Positions 53,086 to 62,145 of a stretch of 64,000 nucleotides of DNA are shown piece by piece. Source of the stretch: Pontiellaceae bacterium B1224. GTDB taxonomy: Bacteria; Verrucomicrobiota; Kiritimatiellia; Kiritimatiellales; Pontiellaceae. Position numbers and translations under genes: made by a program. How positions within the stretch are numbered: position 1 is the stretch's first letter; every line of letters begins with the position of its first letter. The notes under the pieces were generated by a model. That model was not told where the DNA came from. It did not search any database and saw only the letters and a program-made list of their open reading frames with translations. The stretch is from positions 1 through 64,000 of the forward strand of contig JAROBA010000021.1 of assembly GCA_029432815.1 (NCBI GenBank), given 5' to 3'.

Positions 53086-56000
53086 ATGCAATTCAGGAAG
53101 AAGAAACTCACATTTGCGCTTTTCATTGGTTTAGCCTTAGTTTCGGGGAGCATTCAGGCGGCTGATGTCTATATAAGCGAATTTATGGCGAGCAATACCT
53201 CGACCTCACTGGATGAATTTTACGAGGCATCGGACTGGATTGAAATCTATAACGATTCCTCGCTGTCGATCAATCTGGCGGGCTGGTCGCTCACTGATAA
53301 TCCAACGCATCTGACCAAGTGGACCTTTCCTTCTGTCACGGTGGGCTCGAAGGGGTATCTGCTGGTGCGGGCATCCGGACGCGATACCGTTGAGAATGGC
53401 GAGTTGCACACCAGTTTTAAACTGGATGGCGATGGCGAATACCTGGCGCTCGTGCAGCCGGATGGCATCACGGTGCAGCACGACTTTGCGCCGGCCTATC
53501 CGGACCAGAAAAAAGATGTTTCCTATGGGTTGGCCTTTACTTCTAATGGGGATGAGGTGACCCTGTCGGATTCGCAGACAGCATGTAAATATCTGGTACC
53601 ATCCTCGGACCTTGGGACAGCCTGGCATGAGACCGTTTATGATGACAGTGCGTGGCAGGACGGCCTGACCCCCATCGGATATGATCGGTCAAGCAATCCG
53701 GTCATCGTCACGTATCAGGCAGAAGATAATTCAGCAACTTCAGGATGCAGCGTTCAGAGTTCATGGAGCGGTTATACGGGAACCGGCTATATGGATATGG
53801 GCGGTGTCGGCTCATATTTTGAATGGAATACGATTGATGGCGCTGGCGGGGGAACGACTACGCTGAACTTCATCTATGCTTCCTCTACCGATCGTCCCTG
53901 TACCATCAGCGTCAACGGTACCGATGTCGGTACGGTGGATTTTACCGCCACCGGAGGGTTCAGCAGTTGGGAATCCAAAGAGATTTCGGTGCCTTTAAAC
54001 AGTGGAGCGAATGTTGTCCGGGTTATCGCCGCAACCTCAGCCGGCGGTCCGAATGTGGATCTGCTGGAGATTGTCGTGTCAACGTCGGGATCGGGGCCCT
54101 ACGATGACCTGATCAATACCGATGTTGAAGGGGATATGTACGGTATCAGGGCCTCGATGTATATGCGCATTCCGTTTGTGGTGGATGATCCGGCTGAGCT
54201 CAGCGACGTTATGCTCCGTATGAGTTATGAAGATGGGTATTCCGCATATCTGAATGGAACGCCGATTGCCAGCGATAACCTGCCGTCCGGCTCGACGCCC
54301 ACGACGCTGGCCTGGAATGCGGGAGCCCAGACCGCCCGGAATGAATCCGACGCGGTGACGATGATGCCGGTATTTACCAGTTCATCGCCGGCGAGCTATC
54401 TCGTCCCCGGAACCAATATGCTGGTGATTCACGGCCTGAATAAAGGGACGTCCAGTTCAGACTTTCTGATGCAGACGGAGATTACGGCGAGTCTACAGGA
54501 TGGTTTTCAGGGATACACCGATGCATACTTTGCCATGCCATCCCCGGGGTACGAAAATTCCGGCGAAGCATTGGGTTTTGTGGCGGATACCACCTTCAGC
54601 GTCGACCGTGGTTTTTATTCTAATGCATTTGATGTGATCATTTCCACGGATACCGGCGGAGCAACCATTCATTATACCCTCGACGGCTCAACTCCTTCGG
54701 AAGTGAACGGGATAGAATATACCGCACCCATTCCAATTGCTGGAACAACCGTGCTGCGGGCCATCGCCTTCAAAGCCGGATGGGAGAGCTCAGACGTCGA
54801 TACGCAGACCTATATTTTCCCGGAAGACGTAGTTCAGCAACCGGAACTGCCTGCAGGCTGGCCGGCAGTCTGGACGGGCGACTATTCCGATTATGAGATG
54901 GATCCGGACATTATTACAAATCCGGTGTATGCCGCAGAGTTCCCGGCTGTTTTTTTGCGGATTCCAACGATTTCGATTGTAACGGATCAGGACAACCTGT
55001 TTGGCAGTTCCGGTATTTATGATAACAGCACCCGGGAAGGTGTTGCATGGGAGCGCCCGGCTTCAGCGGAGCTGATTCATCCGGACGGATCAAAAGGATT
55101 TCAGGTCAATTGCGGGCTGCGAATCCAGGGCGGGGCCAGCCGCATTGCTTCCCGTTCGGCCAAACATTCTTTCCGCCTGCTGTTCAAGGATATCTATGGG
55201 CCGACCAAGCTGAATTATGATCTGTTCAAGGATAGTCCGGTAGACTCTTTCGATACCATTATTCTTCGGGCCGGATACAACAACAGCTGGATTCACATGA
55301 GTGGAAGCCAGCGTAATAAGGCGCAGTATGCGCGCGACCTGTTTGCCCGCCGTGCCCAGGCCGCGATGGGGCAGCCGGCCTCGCACGGCATGTATGTTCA
55401 TCTCTATGTAAACGGGCTCTACTGGGGGATCTATAATCCCAGTGAACGCCCCGAGGCCACGTTTGCTTCCGATCATATGGGGGGCGACAAGGATGAGTGG
55501 GATGCAACCAATTCGGGGACAACGCCGTTTACGGATGGCGATGCGGTGGCCTATGAAACCATGGTGGACATTGCGACCAACGGTCTGTCAAGTTTGGCGG
55601 ACTATCAGACTTTCATGCAATACTGCGATGTGGAGAACCTGGCAGACTATATGATCGTAAATCACTTTATCGGCAACGGCGATTGGGATCATAAAAACTG
55701 GTATGGCGCGCGACGTCGAAGAGCTGGGGAGGGGTATAAGTTTTTCTGCTGGGATTCCGAGCAGTCGCTGACATCGGCAGGGGCGAACACAACCGGCAAA
55801 CATAATTCAGGTAAACCCACGGATCTCTTTCACAATGCCAGAACCAACGAGGAATTCCGGCTACTGTTCGCGGACCGGCTGCATAAACACCTGTTCAACG
55901 ATGGCGCATTAACGCCGGCCAGTACGTCCAATCTCTGGAAGGAAATCAGTAATGAACTCGATGATGTTGTGGTGGCGGAATCCGCACGGTGGGGCGATTG

Positions 56001-58110
56001 GCGAACGACCAATGTACCTTACACGGTGAACGATCATTATCTCCCGGAGCAGACCAATATTCTGCACACTATTCTGCCCGGCCGAACGGTAGTCGTGCTG
56101 GACCAGTATGTGAGTATGGGGCTTTATCCTGATCTGGCCGCTCCGGAATTCGGCTCTGTCGTATGCTGTTTCACGAACATGCTTACAGTAGGGCTGAACG
56201 GCCCGACCAATATGTACTATACGACGGATGGAACCGATCCGCGTGAATTCGGCACGGGGGCCATTCACGGTGCGCTGTATCAGCAGGAAATTCTGCTGAG
56301 CCATTCGGCTCGGATCATGGCCCGTTGTTATGATGGAATCACTTGGAGTGCGCTGGCAGAGCGGGAATTCTGTACGGCGGTTCCGGCGTTGGTCATCAGC
56401 GAAATCATGCATTCCCCCCGCATTCCGGATGCCGGTGAAATCGGTGTGAGTGGCGATGCGAACGATTATCAGTTTATCGAGCTATATAATGTAGGGCCGG
56501 ATCCCGTCGGCTTAAGTGGGCTGATGTTTGTGAACGGAGTCCGGTTTGACTTTTCCGATCACGACCTGCTGACATTGCTACCCGGTGAATATGCGCTGGT
56601 GGTTAGGGACCGGGCGGCTTTCCTTGCCCGGTATCCGGGGCTGGAGTTGAAAATTGCCGGGGAGTTTGTCGGGCGGCTTTCGGGGGATGGTGAGCAGATC
56701 CAGCTGGATTCGGCCGCCGGTGACAAATGGGAGATCAGCTACGGTGATGGTCGCGACTGGCCGCTGGCAGCGGACGGGGCAGGGCATTCACTGGTGCTGA
56801 ATGATTCCGATGCCGGAAACCTGAGCTATGGCGGCCACTGGAGTGCCAGCGCCATGATGGATGGTTCTCCGGGTGCCGCGGAACCGGTTTTTGATACCTC
56901 TCTCTGTTTAAACGAAATCACCGGTCACACGGACCTGAACGATCCGGCTTATCCGGATTATGATTCCAATGATTGGATCGAACTGTTTAACGCGGGTACA
57001 TCGACGGTGTCGCTGGCCGGTTATTATCTGAGTGATGATCCCTACGACCTGCTGAAATGGGCTGTTCCGACGGGCCTGGATCTTGGGCCTGGCGGCTTTA
57101 TTACGTTCGATGAAATTTCGGGTTTCCATGCCCCGGTCACATCCGGCTTCGGTATCAACAAAGCCGGGGAGCAGATTCTGCTGACCTATGCGCCGGACGG
57201 TGTGGTGCAGCGCGTGGTAGACAGCCATGAGTTCAAGGGGCAGGTGAATGGAATCAGTATAGGCCGCTATCCCGACGGAGCTGACTATTGGGTGTCAACC
57301 CTTCCTACCCCTGGAACAAATAATGTGATGGATGGTCAGCAGGTTGTGATTTCTGAAGTGATGTATCACCCCGTGGAAGATGGGGGAACGAATGAGAATA
57401 CAAATCTGGAATTCATTGAGCTCTATAATCCTTCAGGATCGGCTGTTCCACTCTGGTCCATGGATGGTGTCGATGTGCTTGGAAGCTGGCGGATCAAGGG
57501 CGACGTCAGCTACACGTTTCCCAGTAACACAACGCTGACCGTAAATCAACGGGTGCTGGTTGTTCCTTTCAACCCCCTCGATACAACGCTTCGGGGTGAA
57601 TTTATGAGTTATTACGGGATGCCGTATGCTCCCCCCATGTTTGGTCCGTTTGATGGAAAACTGTCGGACCAGGGGGGGCGGATCACACTTGAAAAACCAC
57701 AGGCACCGGATGCGTTTGATGAAAACATTTCCTGGGTGATTGTTGATGAACTGTTTTTCAGCGAAGCTGAACCCTGGATGCCGGCAGCGGATGGCGTGGG
57801 CTATGCGCTGCACCGCGTTTCTAATGATACTTCCGCGGCAGATCCCGGTTCATGGCAAGACGCGGTTCCCTCTCCGGGCACGGCTTCTGTCTTTCAGCCA
57901 GATCTGCTGATCACTTCGTTCTGGACTTCCGGTAATCAGGCGCTGTTTGATTTCCAGCTTCTGCCGGATACGGAATATACGCTGGAATATTCAACCAATC
58001 TTACGGACAACGTCTGGATGCCGGGAGCTACGCTGGAAAACCAGATCAATTACACTGTACCGATTTCATCTGAAACGAATGCCCTGTATTATCGCCTCAA
58101 GCGAAAATAA
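53086..58110 (+). CDS. giant secreted CotH-type protein with lamin-tail and CBM domains
   Basis: A 1674-residue secreted protein (Sec signal 1-25). In order: lamin-tail domain (about 27-150, VYISEFMASN...DWIEIYN), a jelly-roll insert containing a CBM35/CBM6-like domain (about 208-330, YQAEDNSATSGC), a chitobiase-type beta domain (about 505-575, IHYTLDGSTPSE), and a CotH kinase-like domain (about 620-980: GLRIQGGASR, KHSFRLLFKDIYG, NNSWIHMSGSQRNKAQYARD, WGIYNPSERP, FFCWDSE). Then another chitobiase-type strand set (YYTTDGTDP) and three further lamin-tail domains (from about 1105, 1275 and 1420), ending in the C-terminal module (YTLEYSTNL to YYRLKRK). CotH homologues phosphorylate proteins in Bacillus spores; whether this one is an active kinase is unknown. 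AGAGGAG lies 15 nt before the ATG. Flanked by PEP-CTERM genes. Confidence 0.82.
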   Translation: MQFRKKKLTFALFIGLALVSGSIQAADVYISEFMASNTSTSLDEFYEASDWIEIYNDSSLSINLAGWSLTDNPTHLTKWTFPSVTVGSKGYLLVRASGRDTVENGELHTSFKLDGDGEYLALVQPDGITVQHDFAPAYPDQKKDVSYGLAFTSNGDEVTLSDSQTACKYLVPSSDLGTAWHETVYDDSAWQDGLTPIGYDRSSNPVIVTYQAEDNSATSGCSVQSSWSGYTGTGYMDMGGVGSYFEWNTIDGAGGGTTTLNFIYASSTDRPCTISVNGTDVGTVDFTATGGFSSWESKEISVPLNSGANVVRVIAATSAGGPNVDLLEIVVSTSGSGPYDDLINTDVEGDMYGIRASMYMRIPFVVDDPAELSDVMLRMSYEDGYSAYLNGTPIASDNLPSGSTPTTLAWNAGAQTARNESDAVTMMPVFTSSSPASYLVPGTNMLVIHGLNKGTSSSDFLMQTEITASLQDGFQGYTDAYFAMPSPGYENSGEALGFVADTTFSVDRGFYSNAFDVIISTDTGGATIHYTLDGSTPSEVNGIEYTAPIPIAGTTVLRAIAFKAGWESSDVDTQTYIFPEDVVQQPELPAGWPAVWTGDYSDYEMDPDIITNPVYAAEFPAVFLRIPTISIVTDQDNLFGSSGIYDNSTREGVAWERPASAELIHPDGSKGFQVNCGLRIQGGASRIASRSAKHSFRLLFKDIYGPTKLNYDLFKDSPVDSFDTIILRAGYNNSWIHMSGSQRNKAQYARDLFARRAQAAMGQPASHGMYVHLYVNGLYWGIYNPSERPEATFASDHMGGDKDEWDATNSGTTPFTDGDAVAYETMVDIATNGLSSLADYQTFMQYCDVENLADYMIVNHFIGNGDWDHKNWYGARRRRAGEGYKFFCWDSEQSLTSAGANTTGKHNSGKPTDLFHNARTNEEFRLLFADRLHKHLFNDGALTPASTSNLWKEISNELDDVVVAESARWGDWRTTNVPYTVNDHYLPEQTNILHTILPGRTVVVLDQYVSMGLYPDLAAPEFGSVVCCFTNMLTVGLNGPTNMYYTTDGTDPREFGTGAIHGALYQQEILLSHSARIMARCYDGITWSALAEREFCTAVPALVISEIMHSPRIPDAGEIGVSGDANDYQFIELYNVGPDPVGLSGLMFVNGVRFDFSDHDLLTLLPGEYALVVRDRAAFLARYPGLELKIAGEFVGRLSGDGEQIQLDSAAGDKWEISYGDGRDWPLAADGAGHSLVLNDSDAGNLSYGGHWSASAMMDGSPGAAEPVFDTSLCLNEITGHTDLNDPAYPDYDSNDWIELFNAGTSTVSLAGYYLSDDPYDLLKWAVPTGLDLGPGGFITFDEISGFHAPVTSGFGINKAGEQILLTYAPDGVVQRVVDSHEFKGQVNGISIGRYPDGADYWVSTLPTPGTNNVMDGQQVVISEVMYHPVEDGGTNENTNLEFIELYNPSGSAVPLWSMDGVDVLGSWRIKGDVSYTFPSNTTLTVNQRVLVVPFNPLDTTLRGEFMSYYGMPYAPPMFGPFDGKLSDQGGRITLEKPQAPDAFDENISWVIVDELFFSEAEPWMPAADGVGYALHRVSNDTSAADPGSWQDAVPSPGTASVFQPDLLITSFWTSGNQALFDFQLLPDTEYTLEYSTNLTDNVWMPGATLENQINYTVPISSETNALYYRLKRK

Positions 58111-58143
58111 CCGGGAAGGATTTAGATTAACCCCGAGTTACCT

Positions 58144-58186
58144 CCTTCATACGGAGGATAGGCGGCCTTCAGAATTCGGATAGAAT
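58144..58186 (+). promoter_or_regulatory. shared 43-bp promoter block of the second PEP-CTERM gene
   Basis: Dyad CCTTCATACGGAGG (58144-58157), ATA, 20 nt, then TAGAAT (58181-58186). Spacer start GGCGGC and the -10 box match the block at 27203-27245 closely. Confidence 0.7.
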
Positions 58187-58253
58187 GGGGTCTTAATAGG
58201 AAAAGGCCTTAGTGTCGTCATGGGGCTCAACTCAAAATAAAAGGGACAATAAA

Positions 58254-58991
58254 ATGAAAAGATTAATAATAGTGTCAGCACTGATTCTTTCAGCCAGCTT
58301 GGCACAGGCTGGCTTGTATATTAATGCGGGGAATATCCCGGATGCAGGTATTGGGCCTAATGGGTCCAATGTGAACTATCTCGCATATAATACCGGAACC
58401 CATGAAGCATCCGATGTCGGGGCCCAGGAAATCTTTGGTGGGGTCACTTTTGCCGAAGGTGGAATCGCAGGAACATACGATGTCGGCGTGGAATATACCT
58501 TCCCTGATACGACAGCCGATACCGTTAAACAGTCTTATGGTCGACAGAATCTGGGTGGAAACAGCACGTTCTATGAAGATTGGATTGGTATCGACGTACG
58601 GGCCGGTAGTGGCGGAAATGGTGTTGGTACGACGCTTCGGCTTAATTTGACCGGTCTTCCTGCAAATCAGGAATTCACCCTCACATCCTATCATTTTGAT
58701 ACCCAGGACCAGGCGGGAACATTTACTACGAGCCTGACTGGAACAGATGTTTTTGCTTTTGGGAAAGATGTCGACAAAGATGGAACAACGGACCCGGCAC
58801 CCTTCGCGTATGACTTTACTTTGACCTCCGACGCACTTGGTAATGCATCGATTGATTACCAAAACGCCAGTGGATCATGGACTGCTACAAACGGATTTGA
58901 TCTGGTTGCAATTCCGGAGCCGGCCACGCTTGGTTTGATTACGGCGTTCGGGGGATCGATCCTCTTCATCCGCCGTAGATTCATGATGTAA
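58254..58991 (+). CDS. PEP-CTERM secreted protein
   Basis: A 245-residue exported protein from ATG 58254 (GGGACAA upstream; Sec signal about 1-19, ending AQA-GL). The beta-rich mature part has no recognised family (GLPANQEFTLTSYHFDTQDQ is reminiscent of small secreted jelly rolls). It ends in IPEPATLGL, a hydrophobic stretch and RRRF, nearly identical to the tag at 52070, although the mature domains are unrelated by eye. Its own promoter block and terminator make it a separate unit. Likely anchored or released by exosortase processing. Confidence 0.85.
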   Translation: MKRLIIVSALILSASLAQAGLYINAGNIPDAGIGPNGSNVNYLAYNTGTHEASDVGAQEIFGGVTFAEGGIAGTYDVGVEYTFPDTTADTVKQSYGRQNLGGNSTFYEDWIGIDVRAGSGGNGVGTTLRLNLTGLPANQEFTLTSYHFDTQDQAGTFTTSLTGTDVFAFGKDVDKDGTTDPAPFAYDFTLTSDALGNASIDYQNASGSWTATNGFDLVAIPEPATLGLITAFGGSILFIRRRFMM

Positions 58992-59010
58992 GTGTGCAGT
59001 CATAAAACGA

Positions 59011-59041
59011 AAAGCCCCGCGCAATGTCCGGGGCTTTTTTT
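59011..59041 (+). terminator. intrinsic terminator after the second PEP-CTERM gene
   Basis: Perfect 9-bp stem (59011-59019 with 59029-59037) followed by a run of T. No shared promoter block is visible between this terminator and the GH116 gene at 59142. Confidence 0.92.
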
Positions 59042-59141
59042 GGGTTCATGATCCATTTCCGGGGAAGGCTTGTCTTATCTTTAAAAAGAAGAACTCGTCA
59101 TTCCGGTAACCATAGGCCTTCGGAAATGGAGCTAAAGAGAC

Positions 59142-62012
59142 ATGGATATGAAGAAAAAGATGAAGACCTGCGATGACGCACCGGTAAATTGCGGTGCCTC
59201 CGAGGCTGGCTCCTACTCGGGTTTAGGCCGGCGCGACTTGATCAAGGCAGGGGGGCTGACATCGGCCTTGCTGTTGTCTGGAAAAATACCCATTATGGCT
59301 GGCCCTTTTATGAAGACTGACTTTCCAGATCATTTAATACCGGCGGATAAGAAGCTGGCCGTCGATTGGGTGGCCTCTCTGACCCAACGAGGTAAACCGG
59401 AGGTGTTCACCGGTGCTGAACTCACCTATATCGGCATGCCCATTGGCGGCATTGGCTGCGGGCAGTTGTATCTCGGTGGCGATGGGCGTCTTTGGCTCTG
59501 GGATATTTTCAAGTCGAACTATGCCCGCGAAAAGCATGAAATGAAAATGAGTGCCATGACAATGTGCGGGCACTATACCGATCCCGTCGCTTTCGGTGAG
59601 GAATATAATTCTCAGAATGGGGCCGAGGTGCAGCAGGGGTTTGCAATCCGAGTAAAATCGGGTGAGGAAACGCTTATACGTTCTCTCGATAAGAATGGTT
59701 TTCCCGGCGTGACCTTTCGTGGTGAATATCCGGTCGGCCGCGTGAACTACGAAGATGCCGATTTCCCGGTGGCGGTGACGCTGGAAGCCTTCAGTCCATT
59801 TATCCCTCTGAATGCAAAGGACTCAGCGCTTCCCGTCACGATCATGCATTACACGGTGACCAATACATCGGATAGGACATTAAAAGTCGATCTGGGCGGC
59901 TGGTTGCAGAATGCGGTCTGCCCCTACACGAAAGATCCAATGCTTGGAAAACGCGCCAACCAATTGGAACAGGGTGCGGGGTGCACATCGATCCTCAGTA
60001 CGATCGGCGGTTCAGAGGAAATCACGAAAGAACATGGGTACGGTTCCAGTGCGCTAACGGTTCTGGACGGTGAGGGTATTCGTGTCAACGGGGCGCCCTC
60101 CATCAGCAATGCTGATAACGCTCAACAGTTTTTTAATGCACTCGATAAGGCCATCGATGAACCCGTTTTCCAACCATTGGATAAATTGTTGGTCGGGGGC
60201 CTCAGCGCCTCCGTCGAACTCGAGGCCGGCGAGTCGAAAGTCATCACATATCTGGTTTCCTGGTACTTCCCCTTACATCAGAAAGGAGGGCGACGCGGCG
60301 ATCAGAAATTCACCAGTCGTCACTACCGTCCTTGGTTTAAGTCGGCCGGAGACGTCGCCGAATATGTGGCGGAAAAGCGTGAATCGCTGATCGATGGCAC
60401 CTTGCTTTGGAACAAGACCTGGTACGACAGCTCGCTGCCATATTGGTTGCTAGATCGCAGTATGATCTCGCTGGATTGCACGGCGACGCAAACATTCCAT
60501 TGGTTTGAAGATGGCCGCCCCTGGGCTTGGGAAGGGGTCGATTGTTGTCAGGGAACGTGCACCCACGTCTTCCACTATGCCCAGGCGATGGGCCGCATCT
60601 TTCCCGAATTGGAGCGTAGGCTTCGTGAGATGGTCGACTACGGTATCGCCTTCAAAGAGGATAGTGGAGGCATCGGCTATCGTGGAGAGTCCAGTCAGTT
60701 CGCGGCGGATGATGGACAGGCCGGCACGATTCTGCGTGTCTATCGTGAGCATCAGATGTCGGCCGATAACGAATTCCTCAATCGCTTATGGCCGCGGGTG
60801 AAACAGTCGATTGAATACCTTATGGTTAAAGACCCGGATGAAGACGGCCTTATGACCGGAGCGCAACCGCATACGCTCGATGCCTCATGGACGGGTGAAA
60901 TTGCCTGGTTGAGCTCGATGTATCTTGGGGCATTGGCCGCCGGCGAGGCCATGGCACTCGAAGTCGGCGACGACGCCTTTGCCGCGAAATGCCGCCGTAT
61001 TCTCGACCAAGGGTACAACACCATGGTTAGCGAACTTTTTGACGGCGAATATTTTATTCATAAACCCAGCGGAGGTGCAGGTGAGGTTGATGGCGATGAT
61101 GCGGATGAAATTGAAGGTGTCGTTGATGATTTAAACACGAATATCGGCTGTCATATCGATCAGGTGCTCGGACAGTCCTGGATGCATCAGGTTGGTCTGG
61201 GACGCATCATTCCGAAGAAGGAAACCATCTCGGCACTTGAGAGCCTGTGGAAATATAACTTTGCTCCGGATGCGGGTGGCTACGCCCTTAAGAACCGCGA
61301 AATTGAACCGGCTTTCCGATGGTATGCGATGGAAGGGGAAGCGGGTCTCTTGATGACAACGTGGCCGAAAGGCGGGGCAAAAGATGCTATTCCCGGCGAT
61401 AAACTCCGAAGTGTGGAAAATCCGGATGTCTGGACGGGGCCCGGTGGCTATTTTAATGAGTGCATGAACGGGTTTGAATATCAGGTGGCCGGACACATGA
61501 TTGCCGAAGGTGCGCCCGATAGCCCCTTGGTTGAGAAAGGCCTCGCGGTGATGAAGGCTGTGCACGAGCGCTACGGTGCGGCCAAGCGTAATCCCTATAA
61601 CGAAATTGAGTGCTCCGATCATTATGCCCGCTCCATGGCATCTTACGGAATCTTCCTGACGGCCTGCGGCTTTACCTATCATGGCCCAAAGGGCGAGATC
61701 GGCTTTGCGCCAAAGATCAACCCCGAAAATTTTAAGGCCCCGTTCACCGCTGCCGAAGGGTGGGGAACGTTCAGTCAAACGATCGATGAAGCCGGCTTGC
61801 TGGCCGAATTCCAAGTGAAATGGGGAACGCTTCAACTGCAGACCATTCGGTTAAATCCGGTGGGAATAGACATCAAGAAGGTTGCGGTAACCTGCAAAGG
61901 AAAACCGGAGGATGCAACGGTAAGGACGATGCAGGGCCATGCGGTAGTTCAGCTTAAATCCCCAGTGCAGATTCTTGAAGGTCAGGCACTGCGTGTGGTT
62001 TTAATACCTTAA
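59142..62012 (+). CDS. Tat-exported GH116-type glycoside hydrolase
   Basis: A 956-residue protein with a twin-arginine signal (LGRRDLIKAGG, about 28-38). The mature part is highly similar along its length to the Sec-exported protein at 35551: GMPIGGIGCGQLYLGG, WEGVDCCQGTCTHVFHYAQA, DPDEDGLMTGAQPHTLDAS, GYFNECMNGFEYQVA and GPKGEIGFAPK. It carries an acidic insert (EVDGDDADEIEGVVDD, around residues 648-663) absent from that paralogue. Intact candidate catalytic Glu/Asp suggest activity on a beta-linked sugar. It has no recognisable shared promoter block, so its regulation may differ from its neighbours. GGAG lies about 10 nt before the ATG. Confidence 0.85.
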   Translation: MDMKKKMKTCDDAPVNCGASEAGSYSGLGRRDLIKAGGLTSALLLSGKIPIMAGPFMKTDFPDHLIPADKKLAVDWVASLTQRGKPEVFTGAELTYIGMPIGGIGCGQLYLGGDGRLWLWDIFKSNYAREKHEMKMSAMTMCGHYTDPVAFGEEYNSQNGAEVQQGFAIRVKSGEETLIRSLDKNGFPGVTFRGEYPVGRVNYEDADFPVAVTLEAFSPFIPLNAKDSALPVTIMHYTVTNTSDRTLKVDLGGWLQNAVCPYTKDPMLGKRANQLEQGAGCTSILSTIGGSEEITKEHGYGSSALTVLDGEGIRVNGAPSISNADNAQQFFNALDKAIDEPVFQPLDKLLVGGLSASVELEAGESKVITYLVSWYFPLHQKGGRRGDQKFTSRHYRPWFKSAGDVAEYVAEKRESLIDGTLLWNKTWYDSSLPYWLLDRSMISLDCTATQTFHWFEDGRPWAWEGVDCCQGTCTHVFHYAQAMGRIFPELERRLREMVDYGIAFKEDSGGIGYRGESSQFAADDGQAGTILRVYREHQMSADNEFLNRLWPRVKQSIEYLMVKDPDEDGLMTGAQPHTLDASWTGEIAWLSSMYLGALAAGEAMALEVGDDAFAAKCRRILDQGYNTMVSELFDGEYFIHKPSGGAGEVDGDDADEIEGVVDDLNTNIGCHIDQVLGQSWMHQVGLGRIIPKKETISALESLWKYNFAPDAGGYALKNREIEPAFRWYAMEGEAGLLMTTWPKGGAKDAIPGDKLRSVENPDVWTGPGGYFNECMNGFEYQVAGHMIAEGAPDSPLVEKGLAVMKAVHERYGAAKRNPYNEIECSDHYARSMASYGIFLTACGFTYHGPKGEIGFAPKINPENFKAPFTAAEGWGTFSQTIDEAGLLAEFQVKWGTLQLQTIRLNPVGIDIKKVAVTCKGKPEDATVRTMQGHAVVQLKSPVQILEGQALRVVLIP

Positions 62013-62073
62013 ATCAGTCGCTGGGTTGATGTTGAAATGCGGTGGTCTAGCGTTAAGAAAATGGCACGTGCAT

Positions 62074-62116
62074 CATTCATATGCATGATAGGCAGCTTCG
62101 TGAATTCCCATATACT
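62074..62116 (+). promoter_or_regulatory. shared 43-bp promoter block of the right-edge GH95-like gene
   Basis: Dyad CATTCATATGCATG (62074-62087), ATA, 20 nt, then TATACT (62111-62116). Both half-sites deviate (CAT for CCT), yet the spacing and the following GGCAGCTT match other blocks. Confidence 0.62.
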
Positions 62117-62145
62117 CGTGCGAACTGTAAATAGGGTGTAGAGCG

